Positions 28,470-37,374 of a stretch of 54,430 bases of DNA are shown piece after piece; position 1 is the stretch's first letter, and the number at the start of each line of letters is the position of its first letter. The notes below the pieces were generated by a model that searched no databases, was not told the DNA's origin, and was given only the letters and a program-made list of their open reading frames with translations. Origin of the DNA: Brevundimonas abyssalis TAR-001 (GTDB lineage: Bacteria > Pseudomonadota > Alphaproteobacteria > Caulobacterales > Caulobacteraceae); contig NZ_BATC01000013.1 of assembly GCF_000466985.1 (NCBI RefSeq), positions 1-54,430 on the forward strand. Reading direction: 5' to 3'. The position numbers and the translations under genes were made by a program.

Positions 28470-28822
28470 GCCGTCTCTCCCGTTTCGGCTTGAGGTGGGG
28501 CCTCACGCTCCAGAATGCCGTTCACGGCCCGCACGAAGGCGTCCCATTCGGTCTTCTGCGAGGCCAGGCTGGCGCGCCCGGCGTCGGTGAGGCGATAGTA
28601 TTTGCGCGAGGGGCCGGAGGCGGATTCGACCATGTAGGTCTCCACCAGCCCGTCGGACTGCATCCGGCGCATCAGGGGATAGACCGTGCCCTCGCCCATA
28701 TCGACCGCCTCGGCCATGTGGCTGGCGATCTCGTAGGCGTAGGAGTCTCCCCGCTCCAGGAGGGCGAGCACGCACAGCGCCAGCACCCCCTTCTTCAACT
28801 GTATTTCGATGGCTTCAGGCAC
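28466..28822 (-). CDS. PadR family transcriptional regulator
   Basis: 118 residues. Winged-helix domain: LALLERGDSYAYEIASHM, then the recognition helix region MGEGTVYPLMRRMQSDGLV and the wing GPSRKYYRLTDAG. The short C-terminal helix fits PadR subfamily 2. It is the first gene of a three-gene operon with DUF1700 and GIN; such PadR proteins usually repress their own operon. Candidate operator sites lie directly upstream at 28857-28899. Confidence 0.92.
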   Translation of the reverse strand: MPEAIEIQLKKGVLALCVLALLERGDSYAYEIASHMAEAVDMGEGTVYPLMRRMQSDGLVETYMVESASGPSRKYYRLTDAGRASLASQKTEWDAFVRAVNGILEREAPPQAETGETA

Positions 28823-28856
28823 CGTGGGCCCTCCGTGTGACAGAGATTGTCTATCG

Positions 28857-28899
28857 CAAGGTATCTGTCATCACAAGGTAGCTGTCGTAACATGACAGC
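28857..28899. promoter_or_regulatory. tandem 17-bp repeats and inverted repeat, candidate PadR operator
   Basis: CAAGGTATCTGTCATCA (28857-28873) is followed at once by CAAGGTAGCTGTCGTAA (28874-28890), 14 of 17 bases identical. The second unit begins an inverted repeat GCTGTC (28881-28886)/GACAGC (28894-28899) with a seven-base spacer. The region starts 35 bases upstream of the PadR start codon. PadR binding is inferred from position. Confidence 0.6.
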
Positions 28900-28952
28900 G
28901 ATTTAATCGTCCGGCGCCGAGGCCCTGCGACCCTGTGTTGCGCTCCACATGC

Positions 28953-28981
28953 TTGGCAAGCGCGAGGGGAGCCGATATGGA
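28953..28981 (+). promoter_or_regulatory. candidate promoter of the cytochrome oxidase genes
   Basis: TTGGCA (28953-28958), 17 bases, TATGGA (28976-28981): one mismatch in the -35 and two in the -10 to the sigma-70 consensus. It is 81 bases upstream of ctaC. No other convincing pair was seen in the gap. Confidence 0.4.
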
Positions 28982-29061
28982 CCGGCCTGAACACCGCGAC
29001 GCCCTCGGGCCCGCGACTTCTGTTTGCGAACGGCTCGCAACAGGTTGCTGCAGAACGGATT

Positions 29062-30000
29062 ATGAGGATTTCTGGAATGGGGATGGGCAAGCGGGCCAGG
29101 GCGATGATCGCCTCTACGGTTCTCGCCTCCACGGCGCTGTTCGCCGCCGCGCCGGGCTGGGCGCAGGAGCTGGTGGGACAGCCGACGCCGGGAGGTCTCG
29201 GGCTTCAACAGTCGGCGTCGCCGCTGAAGGTCGAAGCCACGATGTTCCACGACGCCATCCTGATGCCGATCATCACGGCCATCTGCCTGCTGGTGCTGGG
29301 CCTGCTGCTGTGGATCGTGTTCCGCTACAACAAGCGCCGCAATCCGGTGCCGGCCAAGTGGAGCCACAACACCACCATCGAGATCATCTGGACCGTGGTG
29401 CCGGTGCTGATCCTGATGGTGATCGCCCTGTTCTCGTTCCGCCTGCTGTTCAACTACCATGACATGCCCGAGCCGGACGTGACCGTTAAGGTGACGGGCA
29501 ACCAGTGGAACTGGACCTATGAATACCCCGACCACGGCGTCGGCGAGTACGTCTCGAACATGATGCCGGAAGACGAAGCCCGGGGTCAGGGCCTGCCGTA
29601 TCTGCTCGCCGCTGACGAGCCCATGGTCGTGCCGGTGGGCCAGACCGTTCAACTGCTGGTGACGGCCTCGGACGTGATCCACTCGGTCGCCCTGCCCGCC
29701 TTCGGCCTGAAGACCGACGCCATCCCCGGCCGGGTCAACGAGACCTGGTTCCGCGCAGACCGCACCGGCGTCTTCTACGGCCAGTGCTCGGAGCTGTGCG
29801 GCGTCGATCACGCCTTCATGCCCCTGCAGATCAATGTGGTGACCCAGGCCGAGTTCGAGGCGTGGATCGCAGAGCGCGGCGGGGCCATGCCGGGCGCCGA
29901 GTCCGCTGAAGACGCCGCGACCGAGGCCTCGACCGCCGAAGCCGAAGTCACTGAAACCGAAGACGCTCCGGCCGCCGACGCGGCCGAAGCGGTCCAGTAA
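29062..30000 (+). CDS. ctaC: cytochrome c oxidase subunit II
   Basis: Accepts electrons from cytochrome c at the binuclear CuA centre of the aa3 oxidase. 312 residues with a signal peptide (about residues 10-35, ending GWAQE) and two membrane helices (about 65-88 and 106-130). All CuA ligands are present: His207, Cys242, Glu244, Cys246, His250 and Met253. The NQWNWTYEYPD segment is the conserved aromatic patch. An Ala/Glu-rich tail follows. ATG 29077 is an alternative start. ctaD follows 21 bases later. Confidence 0.96.
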   Translation: MRISGMGMGKRARAMIASTVLASTALFAAAPGWAQELVGQPTPGGLGLQQSASPLKVEATMFHDAILMPIITAICLLVLGLLLWIVFRYNKRRNPVPAKWSHNTTIEIIWTVVPVLILMVIALFSFRLLFNYHDMPEPDVTVKVTGNQWNWTYEYPDHGVGEYVSNMMPEDEARGQGLPYLLAADEPMVVPVGQTVQLLVTASDVIHSVALPAFGLKTDAIPGRVNETWFRADRTGVFYGQCSELCGVDHAFMPLQINVVTQAEFEAWIAERGGAMPGAESAEDAATEASTAEAEVTETEDAPAADAAEAVQ

Positions 30001-30021
30001 GAGAACGCGAGCCCGACACTC

Positions 30022-31674
30022 ATGGCCACCGCAACCGCTCATCACGACGATCATGACCACAAGCCGGGCTTCTTCGCCCGCTGGTTCCTGTCCACCAATC
30101 ACAAGGACATCGGCACGCTCTACATCCTGTTCGCCATCATGGCGGGCGTGGTGGGCGGCGCCCTGTCCGGCCTGATCCGCTGGGAGCTGGCCGAGCCGGG
30201 CATCCAGGTGTTCACCGAAGGCACCCTGGTGCACCAGCTGGGCATCATCGAAGCCTCCAAGCACGGCTACAACGTCACCGTCACCGCCCACGCCCTGATC
30301 ATGATCTTCTTCATGGTCATGCCGGCCATGATCGGCGGCTTCGGCAACTGGTTCGTGCCTATCATGATCGGTGCGCCGGACATGGCGTTCCCGCGCATGA
30401 ACAACGTCTCGTTCTGGCTGCTGGTGGCGGCCTGGGTGCTGCTGTGCATCTCCATGTTCGTGGACGGCGGACCGGGCAAGGGCTTCGGCGGCGGCTGGAC
30501 CATCTATCCGCCCCTGTCGACCATGGGCCACACGGGTCCATCCATGGATCTGGCCATCTTCTCGCTGCACGTGGCCGGCGCCTCCTCGATCCTCGGCGCC
30601 ATCAACTTCATCACCACCATCTTCAACATGCGCGCGCCGGGCATGACCCTGCACCGCATGCCGCTGTTCGCCTGGTCGGTGCTGGTGACCGCCTTCCTGC
30701 TGCTGCTGTCGCTGCCGGTCCTGGCCGCGGCCATCACCATGCTGCTGACCGACCGCAACTTCGGCACCGCCTTCTTCGATCCGGCGGGCGGCGGCGACCC
30801 GGTGATGTTCCAGCACCTGTTCTGGTTCTTCGGTCACCCCGAGGTGTACATCCTGATCCTGCCGGGCTTCGGCATCATCAGCCACATCGTCTCGACCTTC
30901 TCGAAGAAGCCCATCTTCGGCTATCTGGCCATGGCCTACGCCATGGTGGCCATCGGCTTCATCGGCTTCGTGGTGTGGGCCCACCACATGTACACCGTGG
31001 GCATGCCGATCAATCTGCGCGCCTATTTCGTGGCCGCGACCATGATCATCGCGGTGCCCACGGGCATCAAGATCTTCAGCTGGATCGCCACCATGTGGGG
31101 CGGCTCCATCGACTTCAAGACGCCCATGCTGTGGGCCATCGGCTTCATCTTCCTGTTCACCGTCGGCGGCGTGACCGGCGTGGTCCTGTCCAACGCGGGC
31201 ATCGATTACAGCCTGCACGACACCTACTATGTGGTGGCGCACTTCCACTATGTGCTGTCGCTGGGCGCCGTGTTCGCCATCTTCGCGGGCTTCTACTACT
31301 GGTTCGAGAAGATGTGGGGCGTGAAGTACAACGAGTTCCTGGGCGCGACCCACTTCTGGATCATGTTCGTCGGCGTGAACGTGATCTTCTTCCCCCAGCA
31401 CTTCCTGGGCCTGCAGGGCATGCCGCGTCGCTACATCGACTATCCGGACGCCTACACCCTGTGGAACCAGGTCTCCACGGTGGGCTATCTCATCACCCTG
31501 GTGGGCGTGGTCGTGTTCTTCATCGTCCTGATCGAGGCCGCCGTGCGTCGCCGCAAGGCCGAGGCCAACCCCTGGGGCGAAGGCGCCACGACGCTGGAGT
31601 GGACCCTGTCCTCGCCCCCGCCGCACCACCAGTTCAACGAGCTGCCGGTGGTGAAGGAAGACGACCATCACTGA
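30022..31674 (+). CDS. ctaD: cytochrome c oxidase subunit I (aa3 type)
   Basis: Catalytic subunit that reduces O2 and pumps protons. 550 residues with 12 membrane segments. Heme and CuB ligands are visible: His90 (heme a), His272-Tyr276 crosslink in [14 protein letters not shown], His321 and His322, and the heme pair in VAHFHYVL near residue 407. A short His-rich N-terminus ([10 protein letters not shown]) is a likely cytoplasmic extension. The 70-base gap to ctaB carries a hairpin terminator. Confidence 0.98.
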   Translation: MATATAHHDDHDHKPGFFARWFLSTNHKDIGTLYILFAIMAGVVGGALSGLIRWELAEPGIQVFTEGTLVHQLGIIEASKHGYNVTVTAHALIMIFFMVMPAMIGGFGNWFVPIMIGAPDMAFPRMNNVSFWLLVAAWVLLCISMFVDGGPGKGFGGGWTIYPPLSTMGHTGPSMDLAIFSLHVAGASSILGAINFITTIFNMRAPGMTLHRMPLFAWSVLVTAFLLLLSLPVLAAAITMLLTDRNFGTAFFDPAGGGDPVMFQHLFWFFGHPEVYILILPGFGIISHIVSTFSKKPIFGYLAMAYAMVAIGFIGFVVWAHHMYTVGMPINLRAYFVAATMIIAVPTGIKIFSWIATMWGGSIDFKTPMLWAIGFIFLFTVGGVTGVVLSNAGIDYSLHDTYYVVAHFHYVLSLGAVFAIFAGFYYWFEKMWGVKYNEFLGATHFWIMFVGVNVIFFPQHFLGLQGMPRRYIDYPDAYTLWNQVSTVGYLITLVGVVVFFIVLIEAAVRRRKAEANPWGEGATTLEWTLSSPPPHHQFNELPVVKEDDHH

Positions 31675-31709
31675 TCCGGTCCACACCGGACCTCAAACAG
31701 ACTAGGATG

Positions 31710-31738
31710 GGGGGCCGCCGATCACGCGGCCCCCTTTT
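31710..31738 (+). terminator. terminator or attenuator between ctaD and ctaB
   Basis: GGGGGCCGC (31710-31718) pairs with GCGGCCCCC (31726-31734) around seven bases, then TTTT (31735-31738), only six bases before the ctaB start. It would separate the structural subunits from the assembly genes, or let part of transcription through to set their ratio. Confidence 0.8.
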
Positions 31739-31744
31739 CGCATC

Positions 31745-32733
31745 ATGACCGACCATTCAGAGATCAAGGCCGCGCCGTCCCCGACCGTCGCCCAGCCGGA
31801 AGACTACTTCCAGCTGCTGAAGCCGCGCGTCATGTCGCTGGTGGTGTTCACGGCCATCACCGGCCTGGTGGCGGCGCCGGGCGACATCAACCCCTTCCTG
31901 GCCGCCATCGCCGTGCTGTGCATCGCCGTGGGCGCCGGCGCGGCGGGGGCCCTGAACATGGCGCTGGAGGGCGAGACCGACGCCTGATGCGGCGCACGCG
32001 CGGCCGCCCCGTGGCGGCGGGCCGGGTCAGCGCCAATGACGCCATGACCTATGGCGTGGTGCTGTCGCTGTTCTCGGTCATGCTGCTGGGCATGGCGGTG
32101 AACTGGTTCGCCGCCGGCCTGCTGGCCCTGACCATCGTCTATTACGCGGGCTTCTACACCCTGCTGCTGAAGCGGCGGACGCCCCAGAACATCGTCATCG
32201 GCGGCGCGGCGGGCGCCCTTCCCCCGGTGATCGGCTGGGCGGCGGTGACCGGCGACGCCCCGTGGCAGGCGTGGCTGCTGTTCCTGATCATTTTCCTGTG
32301 GACCCCGCCGCACAGCTGGGCCCTGGCGCTGTATTCGGCCGGGGACTACGCCCGGGCGGGCATTCCCATGATGCCGGTGGCCAGGGGCGCGAAGTCCACC
32401 CGCCTGCAGATCCTGATCTACAGCCTGATCTTCGTGCCCGTGGCCATCGCGCCGGCGCTGCTGGGCATGGCGGGAACGGCCTATCTGGTCGTCTCGACCC
32501 TCGGCGGCCTGTTCTTCATCGCCCTGGCGGTGCGTCTGTGGCGCTCGCGCGCGGGCGATCAGCCCGACAAGGCCGAGGCGGTGGGGCGAGAGGCCGCATT
32601 GTATGATGTGCGCGCCGAGGCCAAACCAGCACGGAACCTGTTCGCCTACTCGATCCTGTATCTGATGGCCCTGTTCGCCGTCCTGCTGGTCGAGAACGCG
32701 CCCGTCATCGGAGCCTGCCCCTCATGCGCCTGA
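31745..32733 (+). CDS. ctaB: protoheme IX farnesyltransferase (heme O synthase; one frameshift)
   Basis: Adds a farnesyl group to heme b in the membrane, the first step to heme A. About 329 residues when rejoined, with multiple membrane segments. The first Asp-rich region is split: ...MALEGETDA then [14 protein letters not shown], joined if CCC is restored at about 31983 (GCCTGATG for GCCCTGATG). [14 protein letters not shown] is the conserved HxW-type segment. It overlaps the small coxF-like gene. Confidence 0.95.
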
Positions 32734-32855
32734 CGCCCGAAGAACTGAAGGCCAGAAAACGCCGCAACATCGCCATCGCCCTCGGGCTGGTGGCCTTCAT
32801 GGTGCTGGTGTTCGTCACCACCCTGCTTCGGCTTCAGGCCAACGTGGGGGGCTGA
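32724..32855 (+). CDS. small CoxF-like membrane protein
   Basis: 43 residues: [20 protein letters not shown] then one hydrophobic segment (GLVAFMVLVFVTTLL) and RLQANVGG. It starts ten bases inside ctaB and ends five bases before ctaG. In alphaproteobacteria a short single-helix protein with this KxRxxNIAIALxLxxxxxLFF-like layout is encoded between ctaB and ctaG. Its topology is positively charged N-terminus inside, then one helix. A role in oxidase assembly is inferred from position. Confidence 0.8.
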   Translation: MRLTPEELKARKRRNIAIALGLVAFMVLVFVTTLLRLQANVGG

Positions 32856-32860
32856 CCGGC

Positions 32861-33418
32861 ATGGCCATGAACCGGAACACGAAAGTCGCCCTGATCTGCG
32901 TCGGCGCCCTGTCGCTGATGACCGGCGCCGCCTTCGCCGCCGTGCCGCTGTATCAGCTGTTCTGCCAGGTCACCGGTTTCAACGGCACGGTGATGCGCGC
33001 CGACGCCGCGCCGGACACGGTTCTGGACGAGACCGTCCGGGTCCGCTTCGACACCAATGTGCGGGGCCTGCCCTGGGACTTCGAGGCCGAGGAGACCCGC
33101 CAGACGGTGCGCATCGGCGATACGGGCATCGCCTATTTCCGCGTCACCAACACCTCGGACCGGCCGATCAGCGGCACCGCCGCCTACAATGTGGTTCCCG
33201 AGCGCGCCGGCCCCTATTTCCAGAAGCTGCAGTGCTTCTGCTTCGAGGCCCAGACGGTCCAGCCCGGCGAGACCGTCGAGTTCCCGATCCAGTATTTCAT
33301 CGCCCCCGAAATGGCCACCGATCCCGAGGGCCGGGGCGTGCACGACATCACCCTGTCCTACACCTTCTATCCCACCGACCGCTTCGAACAGCGCGCAGCT
33401 ATTGGCGGACAGGGGTAG
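32861..33418 (+). CDS. ctaG: cytochrome c oxidase assembly protein CtaG (Cox11 family)
   Basis: Copper chaperone that delivers Cu to the CuB site of CtaD. 185 residues: one N-terminal membrane helix (about residues 9-30, ending VPLYQLFCQVTG) and a periplasmic beta domain with the copper motif KLQCFCFEAQ and the family segment LSYTFYPT. The CFCF cysteines and the Cys of LFCQ are all present. It lies between the coxF-like gene and ctaE. Confidence 0.96.
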   Translation: MAMNRNTKVALICVGALSLMTGAAFAAVPLYQLFCQVTGFNGTVMRADAAPDTVLDETVRVRFDTNVRGLPWDFEAEETRQTVRIGDTGIAYFRVTNTSDRPISGTAAYNVVPERAGPYFQKLQCFCFEAQTVQPGETVEFPIQYFIAPEMATDPEGRGVHDITLSYTFYPTDRFEQRAAIGGQG

Positions 33419-33472
33419 CGAGGCTATAGCCCCTTCAACGACCACGCGCTGACGCATTCAAGAGACGCATCC

Positions 33473-34345
33473 ATGGCCGACCACGCCGTCCACCACGACT
33501 ATCACATCCTTCCGCCCAGCCCGTGGCCGCTGGTGGCCTCGGTCGCCGCCACAATCATGATGATCGGCGCGGTCATGTGGATGAAGGGCCTGTTCGGCCT
33601 GCCCGCGGGCACCAGCTGGGTGTTCTTCGCGGGTCTGGCCGGGGTGCTGTTCTCCATGGTCGGCTGGTGGGCCGATGTGATCAAGGAGAGCCATGCGGGC
33701 GATCACACCCCCGTGGTGTCGCTGGGCCTGCGCTACGGCATGGTCCTGTTCATCGCCTCGGAGATCATGTTCTTCGCCGGATTCTTCTGGATGTTCTTCG
33801 AAATGGCCATCTTCAACGAGGCCAGGACGCTGATCCCGGAATTCGGCAACTGGACCGACACGGCCGCGGCCTGGTCCACCTGGCCCCCGCGCGGCATCGA
33901 GGTTCTGGACGCCTGGCAGCTGCCGCTGCTGAACACCGTGATCCTGCTGCTGTCGGGCACCACCGTGACCTGGGCGCACCACGCCCTGCAGGTGGGCGAC
34001 CGCAAGGCCGCCAAGATCGGCCTGGGCCTCACCATCGCCTTGGGCGCCCTGTTCACCGCCGTGCAAGCCTATGAATATTATCACATTCTGCACGAGAACC
34101 TGTTCTTCAACGAAGAGGCCCTGAACTCGACGCTGTACGGCTCGATCTTCTTCATGGCCACGGGTTTCCACGGCTTCCACGTGCTGGTGGGCACCATCTT
34201 CCTGGCCGTCTGCCTGATCCGCCTGATGGTGGGCCAGATGTCGGCCCAGAAGCATTTCGGCTTCGAGGCGGCGGCCTGGTACTGGCACTTCGTGGACGTG
34301 GTGTGGCTGTTCCTGTTCGCCTTCGTCTACGTCGTCTTCGGCTGA
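33473..34345 (+). CDS. ctaE: cytochrome c oxidase subunit III
   Basis: 290 residues, seven membrane segments. Stabilises subunit I and the proton entry. Family segments: YHILPPSPWPL near the start, EIMFFAGFFWMFFE, WPPRGIEVLDAW, TGFHGFHVLVGT and the end WHFVDVVWLFLFAFVYV. The gene is unbroken. It is followed by a strong hairpin (34375-34406) that overlaps the 5' part of the next gene. Confidence 0.97.
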   Translation: MADHAVHHDYHILPPSPWPLVASVAATIMMIGAVMWMKGLFGLPAGTSWVFFAGLAGVLFSMVGWWADVIKESHAGDHTPVVSLGLRYGMVLFIASEIMFFAGFFWMFFEMAIFNEARTLIPEFGNWTDTAAAWSTWPPRGIEVLDAWQLPLLNTVILLLSGTTVTWAHHALQVGDRKAAKIGLGLTIALGALFTAVQAYEYYHILHENLFFNEEALNSTLYGSIFFMATGFHGFHVLVGTIFLAVCLIRLMVGQMSAQKHFGFEAAAWYWHFVDVVWLFLFAFVYVVFG

Positions 34346-34347
34346 TC

Positions 34348-34736
34348 TTGGTCGATCATCCCCAGCCTTCTGAGCCCGCCCGGATCAACCCGATCCGGGC
34401 GGGTTTGCTTTGCCGGTGCCCCAACTGCGGCAAGGGCCCCCTGTTCGAGGGCTTTCTGAAGATCCGGCCGGTCTGCGAGACGTGCGGCTATGATCTGGCC
34501 TCGGTGGCCACCGGCGACGGGGCGGCCAGCTTCATCATGCAGATCGCCGGCGCCTGGTCGGGTTTTCCGCCCTCTATGTTGAAATCGTCTTCAGCCCGCC
34601 CATGTGGCTGCATCTGATCGTGTGGCTGCCGCTGGTGGCCGCTCTGTCGCTGGGCCTGATGCGGCCGGGCAAGGGACTGATGACGGCCCTGCACATGAAA
34701 AACATGGCGCGCGAGGTGCGCAATGACGAGCTCTGA
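34348..34736 (+). CDS. DUF983 family membrane protein (one frameshift)
   Basis: About 129 residues from TTG 34348, two bases after the ctaE stop. Conserved N-terminus: PIRAGLLCRCPNCGKGPLFEG, split before FLKIRPVCETCGYDL; the two CxxC pairs may bind metal. Two membrane helices follow. The frame breaks at about 34553 (GCCTGG for GCCCTGG), giving GALVGFSALYVEIVF on repair. DUF983 is routinely found beside cta genes; function unknown. It overlaps the SURF1 start by 14 bases. Confidence 0.87.
34375..34406 (+). terminator. 12-bp hairpin with short T tract inside the DUF983 5' end
   Basis: CCCGCCCGGATC (34375-34386) pairs perfectly with GATCCGGGCGGG (34392-34403) around AACCC, followed by TTTGCTTT. 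It looks like the end of the ctaE transcript, yet it also encodes conserved DUF983 residues (ARINPIRAG). It could attenuate the DUF983-SURF1-M16 part of the cluster. Confidence 0.55.
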
Positions 34737-35468
34737 ACGCCGCTTTCCCTGGATTCTGACCGTGCTGTCGGCGGCCCTGCTGGCGGTGCTGATCGGCCTG
34801 GGCGTCTGGCAGGTCCAGCGGATGGCCTGGAAGCACGGCCTGATCGATCAGGCCGAGGCCGCCGTCGCCATGGCGCCGGTCCCGGCGTCCGAGGTGCTGA
34901 CCCAGCCGGGCGGCGAGTTCCGGCGGGTGATCCTGGATTGCCCGGGCCTCAACGCCGCGCCCTATGTCGAGCTTCAGTCCATCCATGACGGCGACGCGGG
35001 CGTCCGCCTGATCTCGCCCTGTCGGCCCGCCGGCGTCGAGGCGGCCTTCCTGATCGATCGCGGCTTCGTGGCCGACGAGATCTCCGCCCGGCCACCCGTC
35101 GATCCGGCGGCCGCCGGGTCGGTCCGCGTCACCGCCGTGGTGCGCGCGGCGCCGGAGCCCAACTGGATGAGCCCGCCGCCCCAGAACGGCCGCTTCTACG
35201 CCCGCGACCATGAAGCCATGGCCCAGGCGCTGGAGGTCGCAGGCCCGGTGGATTCCCGGGTCCTGTTCGCGGAGACCTCGACCAATCCCGAATGGGGCGT
35301 CCTCACCCCGGCGGTTCCGCCCGCCGCCTTCTCCAACAACCACCTGGGCTACGCCATCACCTGGTTCGGCCTCGCCGCGGCCTGATGGTCTTCTATGGCC
35401 TGATGCTGAAACGGCGGCTGCGCCCGCCTCCGACACAGGGCTCCGCAACGAGCCAGGATCACGATTGA
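34723..35468 (+). CDS. SURF1 family cytochrome oxidase assembly protein (one frameshift)
   Basis: About 248 residues after repair. N-terminal helix PWILTVLSAALLAVLIGLG then the hallmark VWQVQRMAWKHGLI. The central loop domain carries GVRLISPCR and LIDRGFVAD. The C-terminal helix HLGYAITWFGLAAALMVFYG is split by a frame break at about 35381 (GCCTGATG for GCCCTGATG). SURF1 helps insert heme A into subunit I. It overlaps the M16 peptidase start (TTGA). Confidence 0.92.
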
Positions 35469-36726
35469 CCCGCGTCCACACCCTTTCCAACGGCGTCCGC
35501 GTCGTGGCCGACCCCCTGCCGGGCCTCAAGACCTTCGCCCTGACCGTGGCCGTGCGCGGCGGCGCGCGCTGGGAGGACGAGCACCGCTCGGGCTGGTCGC
35601 ACCTGCTTGAGCATCTGGTGTTCAAGGGCGCCGGCGAGATGAGCGCCCGCGACATCGTCCAGCGCATCGAGGCCGAGGGCGGCTCCATCAACGCCGCCAC
35701 CGGCCAGGAGCGCACCAGCTTCGAGGTGCGGGCCATGGAGCGCTCGCTGCCCCTGGCCATGCAGGTGGTCTCGGATCTGGTGTTCCGCCCGACCCTGAGC
35801 GAGGCGGAGATCACCCGCGAGAAGGATGTGGTGGCCCAGGAGATCGCCGAGGCCTTCGACACCCCCGACGACCATGTGTTCGAAATGGCCGGCGAGCAGG
35901 CCTTTTCCGGTCAGCCGCTGGGACGGCCCATTCTCGGGTCGGTCGACAGCATCGGCCGCGCGGACCGGGCGGGCATGGAGGCCTGGCGCGCGACCCTTTA
36001 TGCGCCCGAGCGCATGGTGGTGGCGGTGTCCGGCGCTGTGGACGAGGCGCGGCTGATCGATCTGGCCGAGGCCTGGTTCGGCCTGGCGACGTCTGCGCCC
36101 GGCCAGGAGCCCGAGCCGGCCGCCTTCGTCGGCGGAAACGCGGCCCTGACCCGCCGCATCGAACAGGCCAATCTGGTGTTCGAGATCCCCGGCCTGTCCG
36201 CCCACGACGTCGACACCCCCGCGCTGCGGCTGTTCGCCGAGATCCTCGGCGGCGGCATGGCCTCGCGCCTGTTCCAGAGCGCGCGCGAGGAGCGGGGCCT
36301 GGCCTATGCCGTGGACGCCTGGTTCGAGGGCTATGAGGACACGGGCGTGCTGGGCATCTATGCGGGCGCGCCCCGGGCCGGTCCGAGGAGCTGGCCCGCG
36401 TGGCCGCCGCCGAACTGCGGACCCTGGCCCGGGACGGCCCGACCGAAGAGGAGCTGGCGCGGGCCAAGGCGATCCTGAGCGCCAGCCTGTGGATGGCGGA
36501 CGAGAGCCTCGTGTCCCGGGCGGGACGCAATGCGGCCCAGACCCTGTTGTTCGGCGCGCCGATCCCGTCCGAAACCCTGACCGCCCGCGTCGAGGCGGTG
36601 ACGGCGGAAGACATGCGCCGTCTGGGTGCGCGTCTGCTGACCCCCGCCCGAAGCGCCACCGCCGTGCTGGGGCCGAAGGCCGCAGGGGCGGCGGGGCGCG
36701 TCTTCGCCGACGCGCTTCACGCCTGA
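35465..36726 (+). CDS. M16 family zinc peptidase (MPP-like; one frameshift)
   Basis: About 420 residues from TTG 35465. Inverted zinc motif HLLEHLVFKG (HxxEH) near residue 45, with the downstream Glu in AQEIAEAFD. The C-terminal M16_C domain includes GGGMASRLFQSAREERGLAYAV (split here after SRLFQS). The frame breaks near 36379 (GCCGGTCC for GCCCGGTCC), separating SEELARVAAAELRTLAR. Similar to the mitochondrial processing peptidase beta subunit. Located after SURF1, as in many alphaproteobacteria. Confidence 0.92.
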
Positions 36727-36757
36727 CGGCGCGCGGCGGACGCGGTATAAGCCCCCC

Positions 36758-37357
36758 ATGGCCCTTCTGGACTGGATGTCGGAACCGGTCGGCCCCGTGC
36801 TGCGGGGCCAGGGGGTGATCCTGCGCTCGCCCCATGCCTCGGACTACGCCGCCTGGTCGGCCCTGCGGGGCCTGTCCCGCGGCCATCTCCAGCCCTGGGA
36901 GCCCGCCTGGCCCGAGGACGACCTGACCCGGGCCGCCTTTCGCCGCCGGCTGTCGATCTATGAGCGCGAGCGCGAGCTGGGCAACGCCTGGCCGTTCTTC
37001 ATCTTCGATCATCAGGACCGGCTGGCGGGGGGGATCACCCTGTCCAACATCCGACGCGGCGTGGCCGAGACCGGGACCGTGGGCTACTGGATCGGCCTGC
37101 CCCACGCGGGCCAGGGGCTGGCCACGGCCTCGGTGCGGGCCCTGACGACCCACGCCTTCGGCGCCCTGAGGCTTCATCGGCTGGAGGCGGCCTGCGTGCC
37201 GCACAACCACGCCTCGCGCCGGGTGCTGGAGAAATCGGGCTTTCGACAAGAGGGTCAGGCGCGGGCTTATTTGAAAATTAACGGGAGTTGGGCAGACCAT
37301 CTGCTGTTCGGCCTTCTTGCTGAGGAAGCCGATGCAGGCGGACGCCCGACGTCCTGA
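36758..37357 (+). CDS. GNAT acetyltransferase (RimJ-like)
   Basis: 199 residues. Acetyl-CoA dependent N-acetyltransferase of the ribosomal-protein-alanine type. Domain features: GVILRSPHASDYAAW at the start, GGITLSNIRRG, GTVGYWIGLPHAGQGLAT (the acetyl-CoA loop) and RLEAACVPHNHASRRVLEKS, split after HNHAS, then GFRQEGQARAYLKI. The target is not predictable. It lies between the M16 peptidase and pdeA on the same strand. Confidence 0.9.
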   Translation: MALLDWMSEPVGPVLRGQGVILRSPHASDYAAWSALRGLSRGHLQPWEPAWPEDDLTRAAFRRRLSIYERERELGNAWPFFIFDHQDRLAGGITLSNIRRGVAETGTVGYWIGLPHAGQGLATASVRALTTHAFGALRLHRLEAACVPHNHASRRVLEKSGFRQEGQARAYLKINGSWADHLLFGLLAEEADAGGRPTS

Positions 37358-37374
37358 CCGGAGGGCGAGAAGCC

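Noticed and set aside
28903..31686. Long minus-strand open frame opposite ctaC and ctaD
   Set aside because: His/Asp/Gly-rich composition produced by reading ctaC/ctaD backwards; no start signal and no recognisable domain.
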